Shown piece after piece: positions 1 to 6,197 of a stretch of DNA of 7,771 bases (its first letter is position 1; each line of letters opens with the position of its first letter). This DNA comes from Bacillota bacterium (GTDB taxonomy: Bacteria; Bacillota; UBA4882; UBA8346). Both the position numbers and the translations under genes were made by a program. Below the pieces are notes generated by a model. It saw only the letters and a program-made list of their open reading frames with translations, searched no databases and was not told the DNA's origin. Location of the stretch: positions 1-7,771 of the forward strand of contig JAEZKW010000213.1 in the NCBI GenBank assembly GCA_023415375.1, given 5' to 3'.

Positions 1-1
1 T

Positions 2-745
2 GCACAATTAGCCCAGGTAAAATCGGACAACATCTGTTTATATGGGCGTCATAACTTTTACATGATTCATCCCGTTGATGGGAAGATTCTGAGTCATTTC
101 ACCTATGATTTGGACATTGATCAATTATTGCTAAATTCCGATCGAAGCGTAGGTTTTGTTTCAGCTGTAAACAGCAACTATATTGATAAAATCGATCTGA
201 CCACCGGCAAGCTTCAATCCAAATTCAAGATGAGTTCATCTTTGTTTGGCGGAATGGGCATCTCTGGGTTGTTTCCACAAAAATTGCCGCCCGTCACAGG
301 AATGATACCCCCGGTTGATGATCAAACGAATTTTGTATCAAAGAATAATCGTATCCTGATGACTGATGATTGCCGCCGTTTATACGCCCTTGCCAGCAGA
401 AGTGAAGTCAATGGTATTGATTTGGAAAACGGTCTCCAAATTTCTTCCTGCAAGTTTAATGAGGGAAAACCTTTCGGTATTCATTTCACACCCAATAAAA
501 ATTTGATAGTCGTGGAAGCCGATACAATCTGGTATCTGCTAAAACCAGAACAAAAGAAACCCTATTTTACGCTTCCATTACCCAGCAAAGATACCTTTTG
601 TACTACCGCCTATTACAGCCCCGATGGTAACACCCTTGTAATACCAAACAACGGCTACTTCTATTTTGTAGATTGCCAAAACGGCCGGTTGGCGGGCAAA
701 CTGCAAACTAGGTCCCAAAACGCGGTAATTGCTTGGCTACCCTAA
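2..745 (+). CDS. YncE-like beta-propeller protein, 5'-truncated by window edge
   Basis: The reading frame is open from base 2, twenty codons before the first ATG at 62, so this is the C-terminal part (about 247 residues visible) of a longer gene. Repeated blade-like units end in D-x-x-x-G-K/R turns: HPVDGKIL, IDLTTGKLQSKF, IDLENGLQ and VDCQNGRLAGKL. They alternate with beta-rich strands (FVSAVNS, YYSPDGNTLVIPNNGYFYFV), which is the pattern of YVTN/YncE-type propellers. Such proteins usually bind ligands or act as scaffolds, and no catalytic residue is recognisable. The start, and hence any signal peptide, lies outside the window. The gene converges on lonC. The propeller fold is fairly sure and the function is unknown. 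Confidence 0.75.
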   Translation, partial: AQLAQVKSDNICLYGRHNFYMIHPVDGKILSHFTYDLDIDQLLLNSDRSVGFVSAVNSNYIDKIDLTTGKLQSKFKMSSSLFGGMGISGLFPQKLPPVTGMIPPVDDQTNFVSKNNRILMTDDCRRLYALASRSEVNGIDLENGLQISSCKFNEGKPFGIHFTPNKNLIVVEADTIWYLLKPEQKKPYFTLPLPSKDTFCTTAYYSPDGNTLVIPNNGYFYFVDCQNGRLAGKLQTRSQNAVIAWLP

Positions 746-754
746 AATGATAAT

Positions 755-788
755 CCCGGCTCACCTCGTCTAGTGGGGGCAAGCCGGG
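755..788. terminator. Palindrome between convergent genes, possible bidirectional terminator
   Basis: A perfect 7-bp GC-rich stem (CCCGGCT at 755-761 with AGCCGGG at 782-788) starts nine bases after the propeller stop codon. The loop is 20 nt. No long T-run follows on either strand, only AT-rich flanks (TGATAATAATCTTAT on the plus side), so it is a weak terminator by the usual rule. Its position between two convergent genes still makes transcript ending or 3'-end protection the likeliest role. A small second hairpin (TCAAAAG 803-809, CTTTTGA 813-819) follows. Confidence 0.45.
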
Positions 789-820
789 TGATAATAATCT
801 TATCAAAAGTCCCTTTTGAA

Positions 821-955
821 AGTGCTGTCCCAAAAGAGATTTTAGGGATCAAGATATAAAATATATAAACGTTTGATTATTCACTGATGCTGTATATTGT
901 ATATCTGATATTTTCCATGTCTTATTGATTATAAATTACTTTTTTAGATAGTCTC
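821..955. mobile_element. MITE-like inverted-repeat element, copy 1 (overlaps 3' end of lonC)
   Basis: This is a 135-bp non-coding element. Its left end, AGTGCTGTCCCAAAAG (821-836), and the reverse complement of its right end, GAGACTATCTAAAAAAG (955-939), are imperfect versions of one terminal repeat. Inside is a second inverted repeat, AGATATAAAATATA (852-865) against 893-906, matching at 13 of 14 positions and separated by 27 nt. The same two-tier structure occurs at 2913-3042, and the 13-mer GCTGTCCCAAAAG is identical in both. It encodes no protein, so if mobile it would need a transposase acting in trans. No clear target-site duplication was found. The right end covers the last three codons and the stop of lonC. 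Confidence 0.6.
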
Positions 956-2887
956 TTTTCTTTCGAGTACACTTTCAACAATTTCTTGAACTGTTTGCAC
1001 AGGTATTACTTGAATATCATTCAAATTGGCAGGAACATCCTTTTCATTCTCTTTCGGTACAAAAACCCGCCGAATACCAGCCTGTCTGGCCCCATAAATT
1101 TTCTCGATGACTCCTCCAACTGCCTTAACTTTGCCTTGAATGGAAACCTCCCCGGTAACTGCAACGTCTTGACGAATCGAACGCCCAGTTAAACAACTGA
1201 TGATTGCTAAGGTTATGGCTACACCCGCTGATGGACCATCAATTTTACCTCCGCCAATTACATTAACATGGACATCATAATCGGCCATATCCATACCGGT
1301 GACCAGTCTTACGACAGAAGCGGCATTGAACACCGAATCTTTTGCCATACTGCCGGCCGTATCGTTAAACCGTAGTCTCCCTTTTCCTTTCTCACTGGAC
1401 GGAAAGCAAACGGCTTCGATTTCCAAAATCGAACCTACGAAACCACTTACTCCAAGCCCGAATATTTTTCCAATTTCCAACTTTTCAGAGGCTTTTACAA
1501 TTAGATAAGGCGATAGCCGACTTACCTGAAAAACTTCTAATAAATCATCTTTGAGGATTTTAACTTCGCTGGGATTCGTGTCCCCTACTTTATTTTTATA
1601 TAATGCCAATCCGTAGACATCGGCTAAGATTCCGGCCGCTTTACGTCCCTCAATCGTATAATCGCTAATCAAATCTGGTATTTCCGGACCGATATTGGCT
1701 TTAATTCGAGTTGCAGAGCGTATAACGATTTCTTGGATATCATCTTGATCCAATGGCTCAAAATAAACTTCAGCACAGCGTGAACGGATTGCCGGACTGA
1801 TTTCCGAGGGGTCTCTTGTGGTTGCGGCGATCAAAATGAAATCAGCCGGGGCACCATCAGCAAACAATTTTTTAATATATTTGGGGACATTGGGATCACT
1901 GGGATCATAGTAGGCCGAGTCGAAAATAACCCGTTTATCTTCGAGTACCTTCAACAATTTATTTTGCAGCATTGAATCCATTTCGCCGATTTCATCAATA
2001 AATAAGACTCCCCCATGAGCATCCGTTACCAACCCCAATTTGGGTTCAGGAACTCCACCCTCTGCTAAATCCCTTTTAGCACCCTGGTAAATCGGGTCAT
2101 GGACTGATCCTAACAATGGGTTGGTGACTTCCCGGGGATCCCACCGCAAAGTGGTACCGTCGACCTCCACAAACGGCGCATTCTCTTGAAAAGGGGTAAA
2201 CGGCAATTTTTTCGCTTCTTCCAATACCAAACGGGCAACCGTCGTCTTGCCAACTCCCGGAGGTCCGTAAAGGATTACATGTTGGGGAAATGGAGAAGCA
2301 ATTTTGGCTAATAATGACGTCACTGCCCGTTCCTGTCCGACCACATCCCCTAAAGTGGTTGGTTTTAATGCTTCCATTGCTGATTTGGAAAGATTAATTT
2401 GGTCCATTTTTTCGAGTTCAGCCAGCTTCTTAAGGGTATGAGGATTGTCTGGCCCCGAAGACTCTTGGAGAATCTGAATTTTGATTTCTTTTAAATATTC
2501 CTCATGGCGCTGTTGCATCCGTTCGGCAATTTTCTTCTCAATTTTTTCTTCGACAGTGCGACGCGCAATCAAGTCAGCAATTTCTTCTTCGATTTCATTG
2601 ATAATTTGCGGTAAATCTTTCTGTGACGGCACCGTATCAATCGTCGGGTCTTCAAATACGATACGTTGTAGAGCAAGCACCCGTTCTTCAATGATTTCCG
2701 AGCGCATTAATTTTAAAGCTTCTAATTTTCCGGCTTTCAGGATTAATTTATCTGAACCGTATAAATTGGAAAGTAAAGCAAAAACAGCTGCCACTTGTCT
2801 GGTCAACTGCTCTTCATCTAACAAACGTTCATGAAGCGGAATCGTAGTTTGGGGTCCGTCGGTAAGTTTTTTATTTAAACCTTTCAT
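944..2887 (-). CDS. lonC: ATP-dependent protease, Lon family (LonC-type)
   Basis: A 647-residue cytoplasmic AAA+ serine protease predicted to unfold and degrade proteins using ATP. An N-terminal region rich in charged helices (about 95-165, coiled-coil-like) precedes the AAA+ module: Walker A GPPGVGKT at 208-215, Walker B VLFIDE at 294-299, sensor-like AATTRDP near 355-360 and Arg-finger RSR at 368-370. The C-terminal Lon protease domain has Ser553 in DGPSAG and Lys596 in GGVIEK. They are 43 residues apart, the same spacing as the E. coli Lon Ser-Lys dyad. It lacks the long N-terminal substrate domain of classical Lon and matches the shorter LonB/LonC group of spore formers. AAGGAG lies just upstream of the ATG. 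The Walker motifs are intact, unlike those of the ATP-independent Meiothermus LonC. The final residues ETI and the stop lie within a MITE-like repeat end. Confidence 0.9.
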   Translation of the reverse strand: MKGLNKKLTDGPQTTIPLHERLLDEEQLTRQVAAVFALLSNLYGSDKLILKAGKLEALKLMRSEIIEERVLALQRIVFEDPTIDTVPSQKDLPQIINEIEEEIADLIARRTVEEKIEKKIAERMQQRHEEYLKEIKIQILQESSGPDNPHTLKKLAELEKMDQINLSKSAMEALKPTTLGDVVGQERAVTSLLAKIASPFPQHVILYGPPGVGKTTVARLVLEEAKKLPFTPFQENAPFVEVDGTTLRWDPREVTNPLLGSVHDPIYQGAKRDLAEGGVPEPKLGLVTDAHGGVLFIDEIGEMDSMLQNKLLKVLEDKRVIFDSAYYDPSDPNVPKYIKKLFADGAPADFILIAATTRDPSEISPAIRSRCAEVYFEPLDQDDIQEIVIRSATRIKANIGPEIPDLISDYTIEGRKAAGILADVYGLALYKNKVGDTNPSEVKILKDDLLEVFQVSRLSPYLIVKASEKLEIGKIFGLGVSGFVGSILEIEAVCFPSSEKGKGRLRFNDTAGSMAKDSVFNAASVVRLVTGMDMADYDVHVNVIGGGKIDGPSAGVAITLAIISCLTGRSIRQDVAVTGEVSIQGKVKAVGGVIEKIYGARQAGIRRVFVPKENEKDVPANLNDIQVIPVQTVQEIVESVLERKETI

Positions 2888-2912
2888 AAAAACTCCTTTC
2901 CTTAGAGACTTT

Positions 2913-3042
2913 GAGGCTGTCTAAAAAGCAACTTGAATTCAATGAGAAATACAATATATAGGTTCGCTGAATGAGTTAATTTCAAGATATTGTATTTCTT
3001 TATCGAACGTGCCGCGCGCTAATTTACTTTTGGGACAGCCCC
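2913..3042. mobile_element. MITE-like inverted-repeat element, copy 2 (between rplI and lonC)
   Basis: A 130-bp non-coding element. The left end, GAGGCTGTCTAAAAAG (2913-2928), and the reverse complement of the right end (3042-3027), GGGGCTGTCCCAAAAG, agree at 13 of 16 positions. A perfect 13-bp internal inverted repeat, AGAAATACAATAT (2945-2957) against 2987-2999, has a 29-nt spacer. Layout and sequence match the element at 821-955. It fills almost the whole gap: its right end stops one base before the rplI stop codon, and its left end is 25 bases from the lonC start. Transcribed from rplI towards lonC, it would form a long hairpin that could attenuate or process a shared transcript. No target duplication is apparent. 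Confidence 0.65.
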
Positions 3043-3043
3043 G

Positions 3044-3490
3044 TTATTCCCCAATTACTTTTACTGTTATTTCGGTGGAGATGCCTTTATATAGATGAAT
3101 TTTAACCGGATAATCTCCAACGTTTTTTATCGAATCATCAATAGCAAGTTTACGCTTATCCAGATCCAAACCCTGCTCTTTTTTTATTTGATCAGCCACA
3201 TCCTTGGCGGTGATGGAACCAAATAAACGTCCACCTTCTCCGGTTTTCACCTTGAAGGTTACCGTGCACCCTGCAAGCTTTTTGGCGAGATTTTGAGCTT
3301 CGGCTTGTTCCATTTCTTCTTTTCTAGCTACACTTTCCTTCTTATCGTTTAATACCTTAAGATTGCTTGTAGTGGCTTCAATAGCTAATCCCTTCGGTAA
3401 AAGAAAATTTCTGGCATAACCGTCCGAAACCTCTTTAACCTCACCACGTTTTCCTAAAGCTTTCACATCCTGATTAAGAATCACTTTCAT
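3044..3490 (-). CDS. rplI: 50S ribosomal protein L9
   Basis: 148 residues, the usual length for bacterial L9, which binds 23S rRNA near the base of the L1 stalk and helps maintain reading frame. The N-terminal signature is complete: MKVILNQDVKALGKRGEVKE followed by VSDGYARNFLLPKGLA (residues 21-36). A charged connecting helix (about 41-75) leads to the C-terminal domain (TGEGGRLFGSITAKDVA, about 83-99). The start ATG has the SD-like AGGCGGTGG upstream. The MazG-like gene ends 19 bases upstream, so the two are probably co-transcribed. L9 genes in related bacteria are usually followed by the replicative helicase dnaB. Here lonC follows instead. Confidence 0.97.
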   Translation of the reverse strand: MKVILNQDVKALGKRGEVKEVSDGYARNFLLPKGLAIEATTSNLKVLNDKKESVARKEEMEQAEAQNLAKKLAGCTVTFKVKTGEGGRLFGSITAKDVADQIKKEQGLDLDKRKLAIDDSIKNVGDYPVKIHLYKGISTEITVKVIGE

Positions 3491-3509
3491 CGTATTCCAC
3501 CGCCTAACT

Positions 3510-3824
3510 TTACTGTCTTTCTTTAAAATATTGTTCTAAATTCGTTACATCGCCATACCACTCTTCAATTTCATGGTCCTGGAGCTGATTAGATTCCAAT
3601 CGGTTGATGATCTTTTCATCAAGTTTCTCAAAGGGAATGCTTAAACGTTTCCCGAGAAAATAGCAACCCATGATTAAAGCAGCCAGTGAATCTGCTATCA
3701 CTTCTTCGTTATTTTTCACCATTGCTTTAAATAAAGCCCCGATTCCCGAAACAAGTTCGGCTTTCAGCCATTCAATCGTGCGAACATTCTTAACAATATT
3801 AATATCAGGGCTGTTGGAAGACAT
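3510..3824 (-). CDS. MazG-like family protein
   Basis: A 104-residue, all-helical soluble protein that resembles the small MazG-like proteins often encoded between rpsR and rplI in Clostridia-like genomes. Recognisable family text includes DINIVKNVRTIEWLKAEL (residues 7-24), IGALFKAMVKNNEEVIADSL (28-47) and LGKRLSIPFEKLDEKI (57-72). MazG folds are all-alpha NTP pyrophosphohydrolases with an acidic metal site. Acidic residues occur here (E40, E41, D45), but I do not see a clear full ExxE...ExxD set, so activity is unproven. ATG was chosen, with GGAG about 10 nt upstream. The rpsR terminator lies upstream, so this gene either has its own promoter (none convincing seen) or depends on read-through. 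Confidence 0.75.
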   Translation of the reverse strand: MSSNSPDINIVKNVRTIEWLKAELVSGIGALFKAMVKNNEEVIADSLAALIMGCYFLGKRLSIPFEKLDEKIINRLESNQLQDHEIEEWYGDVTNLEQYFKERQ

Positions 3825-3940
3825 GAGGACCTTTCTCCTTTCAACCCATTGTATTCTCTATCGTAAAAAAATTTCCTGCGTAATTTGGTACGTAGAGATT
3901 GGTAATCATTATTGACCTTTGCTTGCAAAACTGTATTTGC

Positions 3941-3962
3941 AAAAAAAGAGGCCGTTGGCCTC
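3941..3962 (-). terminator. Rho-independent terminator of the rpsF-ssb-rpsR operon
   Basis: Read on the minus strand, GAGGCC (3962-3957), a 3-nt AAC loop and GGCCTC (3953-3948) form a perfect 6-bp GC-rich stem, followed directly by seven Ts (3947-3941). The stem begins with the G of the rpsR stop codon TAG (3964-3962). Hairpin plus T-run is textbook and strand-specific. It separates the S6/SSB/S18 operon from the MazG-like-rplI genes. Confidence 0.9.
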
Positions 3963-4228
3963 TATTCACTGGTAAAAGGAAGTAATGCAATCTGTCTTGC
4001 ACGCTTAATGGCAATTGTTAACTGCCGTTGATGAACGGCACAATTACCGGAGATTCGGCGGGGTAATATTTTACCTCGTTCGGTGATAAATTTACGAATT
4101 TTAGCAGTCTCTTTATAATCGATGCTTTGCACTTTATCTACACAAAAAGAACAAATCTTCTTTTTGGGTCGTCGCATCATACGTTCTTTGCCACCGCTGT
4201 TTTCTCTATCTCCATTATTTCTGCCCAT
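3962..4228 (-). CDS. rpsR: 30S ribosomal protein S18
   Basis: 88 residues. S18 sits on the 30S platform as a heterodimer with S6, whose gene lies in the same operon. A basic, glycine-rich N-terminal tail (1-24) precedes the core. The core carries CSFCVDK (Cys26, Cys29) and GNCAVHQRQL (Cys63, His66), i.e. the zinc-ribbon-bearing form, and ITERGKILPRRISGNC (48-63) is highly typical. The start is ATG with GGAGG about 8 nt upstream. The gene begins 25 bases after the ssb stop. Its stop codon overlaps the first base of the terminator stem. Confidence 0.97.
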   Translation of the reverse strand: MGRNNGDRENSGGKERMMRRPKKKICSFCVDKVQSIDYKETAKIRKFITERGKILPRRISGNCAVHQRQLTIAIKRARQIALLPFTSE

Positions 4229-4253
4229 TTATTTCGCCTCCATTATGATCTGC

Positions 4254-4667
4254 CTAAAAAGGAAGATCATCGAGATTAATTCCTTCGATATCATCATTCG
4301 CTTCGGCCATATTATTAGAATTGCCATGTCCGGCCTGCGCTGCCTCATCGCGAGCTTTTTCTAAAAACTGTACCCGGCTGGCTACTACTTCAGCAGCTTT
4401 GCGTTTCTGGCCATCTTGAGTTTCGTAGTTTCGAATTTGTAATCTGCCTTCTACCGCTACAAGACGTCCCTTTTTAAGATAATTGGCGACAACCTCCGCC
4501 TGTTTCTGCCAGGTTACGATGCGGATAAAATCCGTTTCCCGTTCACCTTGCTGATTGGTGGTCTGTCGGTCAACCGCCAAATCGAAATTCGCAACTGCAA
4601 CACCATTAGGAGTATAACGAAGTTCCGGATCCCTGGTTAATCTACCAATTAGGGCGATATGATTCAT
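4254..4667 (-). CDS. ssb: Single-stranded DNA-binding protein
   Basis: 137 residues. It coats single-stranded DNA in replication, recombination and repair. The OB-fold spans about residues 1-105, with family text MNHIALIGRLTRDPELRYTP, a conserved Trp53 in RIVTWQKQAE and GRLVAVEGRLQIRNY (67-81). A short flexible linker leads to the acidic tip LDDLPF (132-137), the docking site for partner proteins. It is somewhat shorter than E. coli SSB because the linker is short. The start ATG has an AAGGTG SD and lies 15 bases after the rpsF stop, so translation is probably coupled. Its placement between rpsF and rpsR is the standard bacterial arrangement. Confidence 0.97.
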   Translation of the reverse strand: MNHIALIGRLTRDPELRYTPNGVAVANFDLAVDRQTTNQQGERETDFIRIVTWQKQAEVVANYLKKGRLVAVEGRLQIRNYETQDGQKRKAAEVVASRVQFLEKARDEAAQAGHGNSNNMAEANDDIEGINLDDLPF

Positions 4668-4682
4668 TAATAATCACCTTCG

Positions 4683-4970
4683 TTACTCATCTTTTTTAAT
4701 AACTAATTGGCGCACCACATCGTCTTGAATCCTTAAAACACGATCCAATTCCTGGGCTGCGCTACTTGGAGATTTAAAAGTCATTAAAACATAGTGTCCT
4801 TCAGTAACGCCATTGACTTCATAAGCAAGACGTCTCTTGCCCCAACGGTCGGTCTTAACAATCTCTCCACCGCCGTTTTTGACGACATCCTCAAAACGGG
4901 ACACTGTAGCAATAATAGCTTCTTCCTCCAATTCAGGTTTTAGAATATACATCGTTTCATAATTCCTCAC
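4683..4970 (-). CDS. rpsF: 30S ribosomal protein S6
   Basis: 95 residues, normal length. It pairs with S18 on the 30S platform. The sequence is typical throughout: RNYETMYILKPELEEEAI at the N-terminus, KTDRWGKRRLAYEVNG (residues 39-54) and EGHYVLMTFKSP (57-68), with IKKDE at the C-terminus. The start is GTG at 4970-4968, chosen because a full AGGAGGTGAT Shine-Dalgarno (4985-4976) lies at ideal spacing and family proteins begin at this point. It is the first gene of the rpsF-ssb-rpsR operon and is preceded by a structured leader and a strong promoter. Confidence 0.97.
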   Translation of the reverse strand: MRNYETMYILKPELEEEAIIATVSRFEDVVKNGGGEIVKTDRWGKRRLAYEVNGVTEGHYVLMTFKSPSSAAQELDRVLRIQDDVVRQLVIKKDE

Positions 4971-4990
4971 CTGAAATCACCTCCTCCCTC

Positions 4991-5037
4991 TGGACTGTAA
5001 GCATCAAATATTGATGCTTCGCTTACGGCCCTGTCCA
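4991..5037 (-). promoter_or_regulatory. Candidate S6:S18-binding leader motif upstream of rpsF
   Basis: Read as mRNA (minus strand), UGGAC (5037-5033) pairs with GUCCA (4995-4991). Inside is a 13-nt 5' bulge (5032-5020) containing CCG, then a perfect 9-bp stem AAGCAUCAA (5019-5011) / UUGAUGCUU (5007-4999) with a UAU loop. An alternative inner pairing, GUAAGC (5026-5021) / GCUUAC (5002-4997), is also possible. Many bacteria carry such a stem with a bulged CCG ahead of rpsF. It mimics the 16S rRNA site of the S6:S18 dimer and lets the dimer repress its own operon. It ends just before the SD, so binding could block initiation. The pairing is seen directly; the assignment is inferred from context and the CCG bulge. 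Confidence 0.6.
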
Positions 5038-5057
5038 AAATGTTGCCTTCATAAACC

Positions 5058-5070
5058 GGGCGCATCGCCC
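5058..5070 (-). repeat. Small GC hairpin in the rpsF leader
   Basis: GGGCG (5058-5062), a CAT loop and CGCCC (5066-5070) form a perfect 5-bp stem within the predicted rpsF 5' untranslated region, about 40 nt after the expected transcription start and upstream of the S6:S18-like motif. No T-run follows, so it is not a terminator. It may be an accessory stem of the leader RNA. Confidence 0.45.
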
Positions 5071-5115
5071 CAAATATAGACATTCATTTTAACAGAGCAG
5101 GGAATTCATTGTAGA

Positions 5116-5144
5116 ATTATACACTTTAATCATATTTTATTCAA
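5116..5144 (-). promoter_or_regulatory. Sigma-A-type promoter of rpsF-ssb-rpsR
   Basis: On the minus strand, TTGAAT (5144-5139) and TATAAT (5121-5116) are separated by exactly 17 nt (5138-5122). This is a perfect -10 and a 5-of-6 -35 including the key TTGA. The start of transcription would fall near 5109, giving a leader of roughly 140 nt. The -35 hexamer overlaps the last codons and stop of the upstream DUF951 gene, so the ribosomal operon can be expressed independently of it. Confidence 0.85.
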
Positions 5145-5367
5145 GGGGTTTTAGAGGAGAATTTTCAGAAATCAAGGTAGATGGCAATGCCGACTTGACA
5201 ACGCTTTTAACTGCTTTTTCAAATTGAGGCCGGGGTAACATCACGACCCGATTGCATTTCAGACATTTAATCCGGAAATCCATTCCTACCCGCAATACTT
5301 CCCAATCTGTCCCACCACAAGGGTGCACTTTTCGCATCTTAACAATATCACCAATATAGTACTTCAT
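5137..5367 (-). CDS. DUF951 family protein
   Basis: 76 residues; function unknown. Family hallmarks are present: an N-terminal YIGDIVKMRKVHPCGG (residues 4-19), then WEVLRVGMDFRIKCLKC (22-38) and RVVMLPRPQFEKAVK (40-54). Cys17, Cys35 and Cys38 could bind a metal. Most family members are about 60-70 residues; the last ~15 here (after KSVVKSAL) look like a poorly conserved extension. Proteins of this family are commonly encoded next to rpsF or ychF in Firmicutes, consistent with this position. The ribosome binding site is modest (GAGGGA, about 8 nt before the ATG). It is probably transcribed from a separate promoter in the gap to its right. Confidence 0.88.
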   Translation of the reverse strand: MKYYIGDIVKMRKVHPCGGTDWEVLRVGMDFRIKCLKCNRVVMLPRPQFEKAVKSVVKSALPSTLISENSPLKPLE

Positions 5368-5419
5368 TCAATATCCCTCATATCGGCTTCTTTTTCAAGG
5401 TAAACTCATAATAAAAAAT

Positions 5420-5425
5420 ATTATA
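5420..5425 (-). promoter_or_regulatory. Possible -10 box for the DUF951 gene
   Basis: A perfect TATAAT on the minus strand lies 53 bases before the DUF951 ATG, preceded by TGAA, close to an extended -10. No good -35 is present at 16-18 nt (TCATTT at 17), so this is tentative. The adjacent 12-mer ATTCATTGTAGA (5425-5436) also overlaps the rpsF promoter region at 5104-5115. An inverted repeat, ATTGAAAT (5439-5446) / ATTTCAAT (5472-5479), lies just upstream and could be an operator. Confidence 0.35.
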
Positions 5426-5436
5426 TTCATTGTAGA

Positions 5437-5813
5437 TAATTGAAATGATTGGCTGCCTGACCGCAACCTAGATTTCAATCATCATGATATATTTTAAAGT
5501 ATTGAAATTAGATCAACTTGAGTGGATGAATTGGGCCATTAAAATCTCATTGTAATGATACTCAATTATATAAAAAATACAGCGGCGCTCCGATGAACAA
5601 TCATAACCTGAATTCGTCCAAAGTAAACTGTAAGGCAGAGGGTCTTAGCTTTCGGCTACCTTTTTCTTTTTTCGAAAATCCCATATTGGAATTGTAAAAA
5701 ATTCCTGTTGTAAATTCGAAAATTTCGCATTCTAAACCAGTTCAACAAGAACGGAAATCCTACCTAGCCCAAACTTAGGTTGAAAACCTATTGAATCAGT
5801 GACCGTTTCCAGT
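5437..5813. other. AT-rich intergenic region between DUF951 and gcvH, no gene recognised
   Basis: No frame on either strand shows a recognisable protein. Visible structure is limited. There is the 8-bp inverted repeat 5439-5446/5472-5479. A weak hairpin, TAGC (5646-5649)/GCTA (5655-5658), is followed by a T-rich run (5661-5672, plus strand). A perfect 6-bp stem pairs GGAATT (5688-5693) with AATTCC (5700-5705). TAGGTT (5776-5781)/AACCTA (5785-5790) lies just after gcvH and could contribute to ending its transcript. Nothing amounts to a confident RNA gene. Confidence 0.5.
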
Positions 5814-6197
5814 TTATTCTTTGGTATTAATTAAAGAAGTGTATGCTGCTGGAGAAAGCAAATTATTTGTTTCTTTGGGGTCGGCCGGTTCGATAATGAA
5901 AATCCACCCTTTTCCGTAAGGGTCTTGATTGACAAATTCCGGACTATGTTCCAACGAATCGTTTATTTCCATTACTTCACCACTGATTGGAGCATAAATT
6001 TCTGAAACCGCTTTCACAGATTCAATCGTAGCAATAGGGTCTTTAGCCGTTACCTTATCCCCTATACTGGGTAAATCGACAAAAACGATGTCGCCCAACT
6101 CTTTTTGAGCATAATCTGTAATCCCTACTTTAACCCTCTCCCCATCAAGCTTAACCCATTCATGTTCCTCTGTGTATTTGAGATCTTTCGGTAGCAA
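5814..6197 (-). CDS. gcvH: Glycine cleavage system H protein
   Basis: 127 residues from the chosen start, the usual GcvH length. The lipoyl-carrying shuttle moves the methylamine group between the P, T and L proteins of glycine cleavage, and in some Firmicutes it also relays lipoate. The lipoyl domain is clear: LPKDLKYTEEHEWVKLDGER at the N-terminus, ITDYAQKELGDIVFVDLP, and the lipoylation site IESVKAVSEIYAPISGEV with Lys62. The start is TTG at 6197-6195, because GGGAGGT (6211-6205) lies 7 nt upstream and family homology begins here. A longer version from another TTG at 6242 would add 15 residues with no family similarity. No gcvP, gcvT, lplA or lipA neighbours are visible, so the gene looks solitary. 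Confidence 0.95.
   Translation of the reverse strand: MLPKDLKYTEEHEWVKLDGERVKVGITDYAQKELGDIVFVDLPSIGDKVTAKDPIATIESVKAVSEIYAPISGEVMEINDSLEHSPEFVNQDPYGKGWIFIIEPADPKETNNLLSPAAYTSLINTKE

Noticed and set aside
986..2834. Several open frames of 68-117 codons on the plus strand opposite lonC
   Set aside because: They are antisense shadows of a well-supported protease gene, lack good ribosome binding sites and show no family similarity.
5027..5041. A third copy of the lonC-flanking terminal repeat (GGCCCTGTCCAAAATG)
   Set aside because: Similarity is short, no partner end is present, and the sequence is better explained as part of the rpsF leader stem.
5646..5672. Plus-strand hairpin with T-run as a terminator of a small RNA
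   Set aside because: The stem is only four perfect pairs, and no promoter or gene on that strand was found upstream.
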